Below are positions 1 through 5,324 of a DNA stretch of 7,896 bases, piece after piece. The position numbers and the translations under genes were made by a program. Where the stretch lies: assembly GCA_964416175.1 (NCBI GenBank), contig CAYQDF010000137.1, positions 1-7,896 of the forward strand, read 5' to 3'. The notes under the pieces are model-generated. The model did no database searches. It saw only the letters and a program-made list of their open reading frames with translations, and was not told the DNA's origin. The first letter of the stretch is position 1. Every line of letters starts with the position of its first letter. The DNA is from CAYQDF01 sp964416175. Its GTDB lineage: Bacteria > Chloroflexota > Anaerolineae > Anaerolineales > UBA4823.

Positions 1-919
1 CTTCCTGCGCCGTTTGCCGCGGAACTTGCCGATTGAGATTGGAATTCTCGTCGATTGCTGCACACAAACAGGCAGCGAAAATCGTGATCACCAGGTTGAT
101 GTATATCCAGAACATAAAGGCGACGAGTGTCCCCAGAGAGCCATACAGCACATTGTAGTAATTCACTCCTTCTCCCAGATACCAGCCGAATCCCAGCGCG
201 GTCAGCTCCCAGGTCAGGGAGGCTAATCCAGCAGCCCAGATCACTGCCAGCGTCCGGACGGGTTTCTTCGGTACCCAAGCGTACAACGCCAGAAAGAGCA
301 GGAACCGGATGAAAACCAGGCCAAAATGAGAAACCGTCCTCCAGGAAGGATCAAACGGCAGGACAGTGATTTCGACCTTCGAAAACACAGAGAACAGCGT
401 AGAGAAGACTGATGATACAGCCAGCAGCAGGATCAGGATGGCAACCATGAAGAAGGCGATCATCCGGTTTTCGATTGCGTTTCTGCGCTTGGCGTTTGGA
501 AAGGCGCGGTCGATGTTCGCCGTCAACGTCATTAAGAATCCCGAGCTGGACCATACCAGACCGATCAATCCGATGATCCCAAGGGATTCGCGCCGGTTGA
601 TGATCTGGTTGAGAAGAACAATCAAATCTTGAGTTGTTATGGGGATACTCTCTTCTACCAGCTGGATGAGCAGGTGCTGAATGTCTTCGACTTTCAGGAA
701 ATAGCTGGTGATGGAGACGAAGAGGATGATCAAAGGCGGGATGCTGAATATCATGAAGAACGAAATACTCGCAGCGCCTTCAGCGCCGCGCATCTTCACG
801 AAACGTTCGATTGAAGTGCGCAATATCGCCGGGATCCCAAACGCGTGTTCATTTACGATTTCGAACGAGTCTTCCATTCGTTCTATGATCCGTCTCCCGG
901 TTTCATTGCCTGAGAACAT
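1..919 (-). CDS. YihY/virulence factor BrkB family integral membrane protein (3' end beyond window)
   Basis: The minus-strand frame from 919 stays open to base 1, giving 306 complete codons with no stop, so the C-terminus lies outside the window. It is a polytopic inner-membrane protein with hydrophobic stretches at about residues 50-74, 112-136, 154-180, 198-217, 222-246 and 257-290. Family-typical features are an early G-A-E-G-A-A-S-I-S-F-F segment (45-55) and a late YGSLGT segment followed by FWIYINL (259-275). YihY/BrkB proteins were once called ribonuclease BN, which is now considered wrong; their substrate or function is unsettled. The usual G-A-E-x-N ending of the last helix reads A-A-C-L-C-A-A here, so the terminal part is divergent. 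The start is the ATG 20 bases after the glycosyltransferase stop, with GGAG (933-936) 13 bases upstream, which is rather long. Met15 is an alternative start. It is the last gene of the leftward operon visible here. Confidence 0.88.
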   Translation of the reverse strand, partial: MFSGNETGRRIIERMEDSFEIVNEHAFGIPAILRTSIERFVKMRGAEGAASISFFMIFSIPPLIILFVSITSYFLKVEDIQHLLIQLVEESIPITTQDLIVLLNQIINRRESLGIIGLIGLVWSSSGFLMTLTANIDRAFPNAKRRNAIENRMIAFFMVAILILLLAVSSVFSTLFSVFSKVEITVLPFDPSWRTVSHFGLVFIRFLLFLALYAWVPKKPVRTLAVIWAAGLASLTWELTALGFGWYLGEGVNYYNVLYGSLGTLVAFMFWIYINLVITIFAACLCAAIDENSNLNRQVPRQTAQE

Positions 920-939
920 GAAAGCGGTTTATCTCCATT

Positions 940-2187
940 CTACTGGCAATTCGCGAGCAGCTCAGCGAGCTTTCTTTCCAGCAGTTCAAATGAGAAGTGC
1001 TCGCTGGCAATCGAGTAATTTCTTTCGACGAGTTCACGAACGGCTGACCGATCGTCCAACAACCGGCGGGTTTCATCGACGCTTTTATCATCCACAAATC
1101 CATCCAGCTCCACAAAGTGAAATCCGAGGGGTTTGATATCGGCGTTGTACACCGGGTACCGGTTAACCACGGTCAGCTTTTTGAAATATATCGATTCGAG
1201 AAGTGCGTTCCCGAACCCTTCGTAGAGGCTGGGATAGGTTACCAGGTCTGCGTGGAGGTAGGCATCCGCTAAGGTATAGATTTTGTGGCCGTTGATATTT
1301 CCCCGCTGGCTGCTGATCATGTGGTCAATGAGTTGGACCTGAATGCCCATCACCTGTGCTTCCCTTTTCAACCAGTGCCAGTACGCCAGCCCTTCATCAT
1401 CGGATCTGTGGGAGATGAAGAGGGCTGGTTTGGGCAATTCGAGCCGCCTGACGAGATCGATGGACATTTCGATCCCTTTCCGCTGGATCACTCGCGTAGG
1501 CTGTAAGATGAAAATATCCTGCGCAGACAATCCGAGTTTGTCCCTAAAATCCTGACTGTATGAGTCAATGGGTGGCGGCGGCGCTGCAAAGTCGTACACG
1601 TTCGGAATCACGATCGAATCGATGCCCCGGCGAGCTTTCAACCGGGCCTGTGCGATCGTATTGATGGTCACGTGCTGAATGGTAGGAAGCTTGGCCGGGA
1701 AGGCGGTATCCAGCAGGTTCAAGATGGCGTTTGTCTGGTAGCGCTGCCTCTCCCAATAGAAATCGTGGTGGTGGGCGATCGTATTAATCCCAAGCTCGGC
1801 AATCAGGCCAGTCAGACAGACACCCAATGGAAGGTTCATTGGAATCGTTAACGCATTTTGGACGATGATCAGGTCCAATCGGTTCGATCGGATGAAATGT
1901 CGCAATGGCGCGCGCAATTCGTCCGCGCGAGTGTAGATCTGGTCGGCCAGGTTGTCTCCATCCTGTTCGGTGTGGGTCTCAAATGCTTTTTGGCTCAATG
2001 CCTGGATGGTCTGATCGGCGAAGTGCAGCTCGGGGATGAGCATCCCTCCCCTGGCATAGCCATCGAGCTCGCCAGCGCAGAAAAAGACCTCGTGACCCAG
2101 GCGGGTAAGGACTTTCGCCCATTTTTCGACTTCCAGAGTGACACCATCGGTGCCGCTCAATCGTGTTGCGATGAATCCGATTTTCAT
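940..2187 (-). CDS. GT4-type (GT-B fold) glycosyltransferase
   Basis: The product is 415 residues, normal for a retaining GT-B glycosyltransferase. The N-terminal Rossmann half starts MKIGFIATRL followed by a Ser-Gly-rich loop (11-16) expected for acceptor or donor contact. A histidine-rich HHHDFYWER segment lies at 139-147 and IPNVYDF, leading into the second domain, at 194-200. The donor half has PTRVIQRKG (230-238, with R232 and K237 as likely phosphate contacts) and the EX7E motif E323-GFGNALL-E331 typical of family 4. The donor sugar and acceptor cannot be read from sequence; assembly of an envelope glycan or glycolipid on the cytoplasmic face is a reasonable inference. It starts 10 bases after the SRAP stop with no visible Shine-Dalgarno, so translational coupling is likely. 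The following BrkB membrane gene is 20 bases away. Confidence 0.88.
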   Translation of the reverse strand: MKIGFIATRLSGTDGVTLEVEKWAKVLTRLGHEVFFCAGELDGYARGGMLIPELHFADQTIQALSQKAFETHTEQDGDNLADQIYTRADELRAPLRHFIRSNRLDLIIVQNALTIPMNLPLGVCLTGLIAELGINTIAHHHDFYWERQRYQTNAILNLLDTAFPAKLPTIQHVTINTIAQARLKARRGIDSIVIPNVYDFAAPPPPIDSYSQDFRDKLGLSAQDIFILQPTRVIQRKGIEMSIDLVRRLELPKPALFISHRSDDEGLAYWHWLKREAQVMGIQVQLIDHMISSQRGNINGHKIYTLADAYLHADLVTYPSLYEGFGNALLESIYFKKLTVVNRYPVYNADIKPLGFHFVELDGFVDDKSVDETRRLLDDRSAVRELVERNYSIASEHFSFELLERKLAELLANCQ

Positions 2188-2197
2188 ACGTATTGTG

Positions 2198-2848
2198 CTA
2201 AGCTACCGGTAAGATGCATTCAGGAGAATCATTTTTGGGGTTGTTCACCAGCCGCGAAACGGGGAACGCCACCATCTCCCCATCCGGATATGGCAGGAGG
2301 AATTGTTTCAGTCTGGCTGGATCCCCCTCGCCTGGGGTGAGCCATTCTGCATACGCCTCTGGATGCAAGATGACCGGCATCCGGTTGTGAATGGCTTCCA
2401 ACAGCGTGTTGGGCCGGGTGGTGATGATCGTGCAGGAGCGGATTTCAGAACCATCGGCAGCGTGCCAGCTGTCCCACAGTCCCGCGAATCCGAAGGGTTG
2501 CCCGGATTTTNNNNNNNNNNCATCCGGCTCTTTCCGCCATTCGTAGAAGCCATCTGCCAGCACCAGGCACCGCTTGTACCGGAATGGGCCTTTGAAAGCG
2601 GGTTTATCAGTTAATGTCTCCGCCCGCGCATTGATCATCCTGTTTCCAATCTCGGGATCTTTAGCCCAGAAAGGGATCAATCCCCACACGTAGTAATCCA
2701 CGCGGTTCGAGCCATCGTTCGGTACGACTGCGACGGGTTGAGTTGGGGCGATGTTGTACCGCGGGGCGAATCCCTGGGGGACCTCCAGGCCGGGAAATTG
2801 ATCCTGGAACTGTCCTGGATCGACTGTAAGGGTAAAACGACCGCACAT
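2198..2848 (-). CDS. yedK: SRAP domain abasic-site processing protein (YedK/HMCES family), interrupted by an assembly gap
   Basis: The sequence begins MCGRF, the SRAP hallmark. After Met removal Cys2 becomes the N-terminal nucleophile that forms a thiazolidine crosslink to abasic sites in single-stranded DNA and so protects them. Other expected residues are present: Asn32 in RYNIAPTQ, the WGLIPFWAKD and INARAET blocks (55-64, 72-78), Glu103 in GFYEWRKE, His154 in HNRMPVIL, and the closing PVSRLVNNPKND (196-207). The length is 216 as written, but ten Ns between EPD (107-109) and KSGQPF (114-119) stand for an unknown stretch. Family members usually have around 9-12 residues where four undetermined ones are shown. 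The start has a good Shine-Dalgarno, GGAG with a 7-base spacer. It lies 21 bases after mnmA and 10 before the glycosyltransferase. A DNA-repair accessory gene inside a metabolic operon. Confidence 0.93.
   Translation of the reverse strand: MCGRFTLTVDPGQFQDQFPGLEVPQGFAPRYNIAPTQPVAVVPNDGSNRVDYYVWGLIPFWAKDPEIGNRMINARAETLTDKPAFKGPFRYKRCLVLADGFYEWRKEPDXXXXKSGQPFGFAGLWDSWHAADGSEIRSCTIITTRPNTLLEAIHNRMPVILHPEAYAEWLTPGEGDPARLKQFLLPYPDGEMVAFPVSRLVNNPKNDSPECILPVA
2511..2520. other. Assembly gap of ten undetermined bases
   Basis: Ten Ns interrupt the SRAP gene. Both flanks encode collinear SRAP sequence in the same frame when ten bases are assumed, so the join is not a misassembly of unrelated contigs. 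Comparison with the usual spacing of the family around EWRKE and PFxFAGLW suggests that the real gap is longer, in the order of 25-35 bases. Ten is then probably a placeholder length. Confidence 0.95.
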
Positions 2849-2855
2849 TACCTCA

Positions 2856-2859
2856 CTCC
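2856..2859 (-). promoter_or_regulatory. Shine-Dalgarno of the SRAP gene
   Basis: GGAG on the minus strand, 7 bases before the ATG at 2848, within TGGAGTGAGGTAATG. It fixes the start that yields the obligatory Met-Cys-Gly-Arg N-terminus and suggests that SRAP is translated independently of mnmA. Confidence 0.7.
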
Positions 2860-2869
2860 ATTCATAGGA

Positions 2870-4024
2870 TTATTTCGAGGAAGTGATGATGCCTCCGCCC
2901 AAACAAATATCCCCCTGGAAGCACACCGCTGCCTGTCCTGGGGTGACGCCGCGCACCGGCTCGTCGAAAGCGATCCGGACGCTGGTCTGTCCAAAAGGGT
3001 GAATGGTTGCTGGAGTTTCCTCGGCGCGATAGCGGATTTTCACTTCTGAGCGAATCGGTTCGTTGGGAGGATCTCTGGACACCCAGTTCATGCGCTCAAC
3101 TGTGAGTTCACTTTTTCCAAGTTCTTCGATGGTTCCCACCATGATCGTGTTTCGCTCGATATCCTTTTCGAGGACATACAAAGGGGCAGGTGAAGAGAGG
3201 CCCAAACCTTTGCGCTGACCGATCGTATAAAATGCGAGGCCTTGATGGGTTCCAATAACTTCTGACTGAGTGTTCACGATCGGTCCGGGACGGATGGCTG
3301 CGGGCGCGTTCCGGGTGATGAAACCCCGGTAATCCCCATTTCCGAGGAAACACAGGTCCTGACTCTCCGGCCTCGCCGCAACCGGCAGCCCAAACTGGCG
3401 AGCCATTTCCCGGACCTGGGTCTTGGTAAATTCTCCTAAAGGGAAAAGCGCGCGGGCGAGTTGGTCCTGGCTGAGTACGTGGAGCACATAGGATTGGTCT
3501 TTCCACTTATCGACGGCGCGATGCAATTGAAGCCTACCATCCTGAGAGCGAACAACCCGGGCATAATGCCCTGTCGCCAGGTAATCCGCTCCGAAAGAGA
3601 GGGCGTGACTGAGCAGGAATTCCCAGCGCACCTCACGGTTGCATACCAGGCAGGGGTTGGGCGTGATGCCGGAGGAATATCCTTCCAGAAAATATCTGAC
3701 AACGGTTTTGTGGAAGAACTCCTGGGCGTCGATAGCATAGAAGGGGATGCCGAGGATTCCAGCGACGCGCCGAGCCTTGGCCATTGCTTCTGGAGTGCAG
3801 CAGCGGTTGTCATCCCCATGTCCAGATTCGCTCCACAGGCGCATCATCATCCCGATCACCCTGTAACCCTGTTGCACCAACAGAGCTGCCGCCACGGCGC
3901 TATCCACGCCTCCGCTCAGCGCTACCGCGACACAGGCGCGTTCAGGGTTCTGTTCTTGGGTGTTTACAACCGCTGAGTCTGACATCTGTGGGAAATCAGA
4001 ATCTGATGCACCGAGTCTGATCAT
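2870..4024 (-). CDS. mnmA: tRNA-specific 2-thiouridylase MnmA (TrmU)
   Basis: MnmA uses ATP to adenylate U34 of the Lys, Glu and Gln tRNAs and then inserts sulfur to give the s2U34 modification in the cytoplasm. With the start chosen it has 384 residues, close to the family norm plus a short N-terminal tail. Visible motifs are the PP-loop SGGVDS (37-42), RCC (75-77), PNPCLVCNRE with catalytic Cys128 (equivalent to E. coli Cys102), TGHYAR (151-156), KDQSYVL (175-181), SQDLCFLG with the persulfide-accepting Cys225 (equivalent to E. coli Cys199) and GQRKGLG (269-275). The C-terminal beta-barrel follows. The ATG at 4024 overlaps the stop of the upstream cysteine desulfurase as ATGA, so coupled translation decides the start. 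An ATG at 4045 would overlap by more and one at 3985 would give a conventional short N-terminus; neither has a Shine-Dalgarno. The sulfur donor gene is directly upstream. Confidence 0.95.
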   Translation of the reverse strand: MIRLGASDSDFPQMSDSAVVNTQEQNPERACVAVALSGGVDSAVAAALLVQQGYRVIGMMMRLWSESGHGDDNRCCTPEAMAKARRVAGILGIPFYAIDAQEFFHKTVVRYFLEGYSSGITPNPCLVCNREVRWEFLLSHALSFGADYLATGHYARVVRSQDGRLQLHRAVDKWKDQSYVLHVLSQDQLARALFPLGEFTKTQVREMARQFGLPVAARPESQDLCFLGNGDYRGFITRNAPAAIRPGPIVNTQSEVIGTHQGLAFYTIGQRKGLGLSSPAPLYVLEKDIERNTIMVGTIEELGKSELTVERMNWVSRDPPNEPIRSEVKIRYRAEETPATIHPFGQTSVRIAFDEPVRGVTPGQAAVCFQGDICLGGGIITSSK

Positions 4025-5193
4025 CGAAAGGACAGCTGACGGCATTCAGCTACAAGCATGGGCAATGCGCCGAGCAGGCTTTCAATATCAGACATCGAAG
4101 TGTTCTTACCGAGCGTCACCCGCAGGGAGCCCAAAGCCCATTCCGGCGGGATGCCCATCGCCAGAAGGACTTCCGAGGGCTCAGGATCTCCCGTCTTGCA
4201 AGCCGAACCAGAGGAACAGGCAAAACCGGCTGCATCCAGCATCGTGAGCAAGGTATTCCCATCCACTCCCCGAAAAACGAAACTGGCGTGGTTTGGCAGG
4301 CGCTGCGTTGGATGTCCGGTTAACCGGCTATCCGGAATCGAATTCAACACCTCAAAGATCAACCTGTCGCGCAGGGTCTCGAGGTGTTTGTTTCTTTCGA
4401 TCCTGCCCTCCTGGGCGAGCTCAAGGGCTTCCGCCAGGCCAACAATGTATGGGATGTTGTGGGTTCCTGCGCGCAGCCCAGATTCCTGGCCGCCTCCGGT
4501 CTGCACAGCGGTGATCGGGATATCGCGGCGGACGTACAATGCACCGACACCTTTAGGACCGTAGAACTTGTGTGCGCCGATGCTCATCAAATCGACCTGG
4601 AGACGGTCGACACCCACTGGCAGGTGCCCGGCTGCCTGGACCGCGTCGGTATGAAAGGGGACGCCCCTCTCCCGGCACAATTCCCCGATCTCAGCCAGTG
4701 GATTGATCGTACCAATCTCGTTGTTTGCGTAAATCACCGATACCAGGGCTGTATCCGGTCTGATGCTTTCTGCGACATCGGATGCAGCCACCCTTCCATA
4801 TTCATCGACTTCGAGGGTTTCCACTTCGAAACCGTGCTCCGCGGCCAGGCTGGCCGCGGTTCGTGAGACCGCGTGATGTTCAACCGGCGTGATCAGGATG
4901 TGATTGGCGTTGTCTCGATTCCTTCGAGCAAAGGCAACACCACGGAGGGCCAGATTGTCGCTTTCCGAGCCGCAGGATGTGAAGATCACTTCTCCTGGCG
5001 AACATCCTAGCACAGCCGCCACGCGCTCTCGAGAATCTTCGAGCGCTGCTTCAGCTTTCTGACCGAATTGGTGCACGGACGACGGGTTCCCAAAATGCTC
5101 GTTAAAGTATGGCGTCATTGCTTCCAAAACCCGGGGATCGACCGGCGTCGTGGCTGCGTAGTCCAGGTAGATGTACTGTTCGTTGTTCCTCAT
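4021..5193 (-). CDS. iscS: Cysteine desulfurase, IscS/NifS class (group I)
   Basis: This PLP enzyme converts L-cysteine to alanine and leaves a protein persulfide that feeds tRNA thiolation and Fe-S assembly in the cytoplasm. The product is 390 residues, typical length. It opens with YLDYAATTP (8-16) and shows FGNPSSVH (34-41), EHHAV with the PLP-stacking His106, ANNEIGT (156-162), HTDAVQ with Asp183 and Gln186, SIGAHKFYGPKG with the Schiff-base Lys209, RAGTHN (241-246), and CSSGSAC with catalytic Cys332 on the mobile loop. The next residues, KTGDPEPSEVL, are normal for the class. The start ATG at 5193 lacks a strong Shine-Dalgarno but gives the right N-terminus, and an extended -10 promoter sits about 27 bases upstream. 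It is the first gene of the leftward operon and overlaps mnmA (ATGA), so supplying sulfur to MnmA is its likely main job. No IscU or Tus gene is adjacent, so a broader Fe-S role is open. Confidence 0.94.
   Translation of the reverse strand: MRNNEQYIYLDYAATTPVDPRVLEAMTPYFNEHFGNPSSVHQFGQKAEAALEDSRERVAAVLGCSPGEVIFTSCGSESDNLALRGVAFARRNRDNANHILITPVEHHAVSRTAASLAAEHGFEVETLEVDEYGRVAASDVAESIRPDTALVSVIYANNEIGTINPLAEIGELCRERGVPFHTDAVQAAGHLPVGVDRLQVDLMSIGAHKFYGPKGVGALYVRRDIPITAVQTGGGQESGLRAGTHNIPYIVGLAEALELAQEGRIERNKHLETLRDRLIFEVLNSIPDSRLTGHPTQRLPNHASFVFRGVDGNTLLTMLDAAGFACSSGSACKTGDPEPSEVLLAMGIPPEWALGSLRVTLGKNTSMSDIESLLGALPMLVAECRQLSFR
4839..4859. repeat. Perfect 9-bp inverted repeat with 3-base loop inside the cysteine desulfurase gene
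   Basis: Arms CCGCGGCCA (4839-4847) and TGGCCGCGG (4851-4859) are exact reverse complements separated by GGC. The segment encodes the alanine-rich helix T-A-A-S-L-A-A-E, so alanine GCG/GCC codons explain much of it. No U-run follows on either strand, so it is not an intrinsic terminator. The structure is certain; any function is unknown. Confidence 0.8.
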
Positions 5194-5220
5194 AATTCAC
5201 ACAATATCAATCTATCCAGG

Positions 5221-5229
5221 ATTATAGCA
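5221..5229 (-). promoter_or_regulatory. Extended -10 promoter of the cysteine desulfurase-mnmA operon
   Basis: The minus strand reads TGCTATAAT, a perfect -10 hexamer preceded by the TGn extension that can compensate for a poor -35. No convincing -35 is found 16-18 bases upstream, but that area is very A+T-rich. The -10 is about 27 bases before the ATG at 5193, giving a leader of around 20 bases. Confidence 0.5.
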
Positions 5230-5262
5230 CGTCAATTATTCCGATTATTAATGTATAAATTA

Positions 5263-5290
5263 TTTTCAGGGAAGTATCCCCTGATATAAT
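5263..5290 (+). promoter_or_regulatory. Sigma-70-type promoter of the phosphohexomutase operon
   Basis: A perfect TATAAT lies at 5285-5290 with TTTTCA (4 of 6 matches to TTGACA) at 5263-5268, 16 bases apart. Transcription would begin near 5297, leaving a leader of about 28 bases that includes the GGAGG ribosome-binding site. A palindrome occupies the spacer. Confidence 0.55.
5267..5283. promoter_or_regulatory. Candidate operator palindrome CAGGGAAGTATCCCCTG
   Basis: Arms CAGGG (5267-5271) and CCCTG (5279-5283) are exact complements. One further pair (A5273/T5277) matches inside and one does not. It spans most of the -35/-10 spacer of the rightward promoter, where a bound repressor would block RNA polymerase or a MerR-type activator could bind. 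It is also about 53-69 bases upstream of the expected leftward start site, so it could affect both operons. No regulator gene is in the window to pair with it. Confidence 0.35.
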
Positions 5291-5315
5291 AGGATTGTTA
5301 TTATTCTCACTTTTT

Positions 5316-5320
5316 GGAGG
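5316..5320 (+). promoter_or_regulatory. Shine-Dalgarno of the phosphohexomutase gene
   Basis: GGAGG four bases before the ATG at 5325. It favours this start over the in-frame TTG at 5295, which would also fall at or before the expected transcription start. Confidence 0.75.
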
Positions 5321-5324
5321 TCCT

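Larger units (their letters stand above)
5194..5324. promoter_or_regulatory. Divergent A+T-rich intergenic control region
   Basis: The 131 bases between the two divergent start codons are far richer in A+T than the flanking genes. They hold an extended -10 promoter reading left, a -35/-10 promoter reading right, a 17-bp imperfect palindrome and two direct copies of AATTATT (5234-5240 and 5258-5264). It is the only non-coding stretch of note in the window and must drive both operons unless promoters lie inside genes. Confidence 0.75.

Noticed and set aside
903..1115. Minus-strand frame of 70 codons crossing the glycosyltransferase/BrkB junction
   Set aside because: It overlaps the conserved C-terminus of the glycosyltransferase out of frame; no recognisable protein features.
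940..2187. Several open frames of 60-160 codons antisense to the glycosyltransferase, mnmA and desulfurase genes
   Set aside because: They are shadows of strongly supported genes, show no family motifs, and lack ribosome-binding sites.
2849..2869. Possible terminator or promoter between mnmA and the SRAP gene
   Set aside because: The 21 bases hold a Shine-Dalgarno but no hairpin, U-run or -10/-35 pair.
5230..5235. TTGACG on the minus strand as a -35 element
   Set aside because: It lies only three bases upstream of the perfect extended -10, so the two cannot form one promoter; a -10 further downstream would be poor (TAGATT at a 15-base spacing).
5295..5324. In-frame TTG start that would add ten residues to the phosphohexomutase
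   Set aside because: It has no ribosome-binding site, lies at the expected transcription start, and the added residues precede the conserved start of the family; the ATG at 5325 follows GGAGG.
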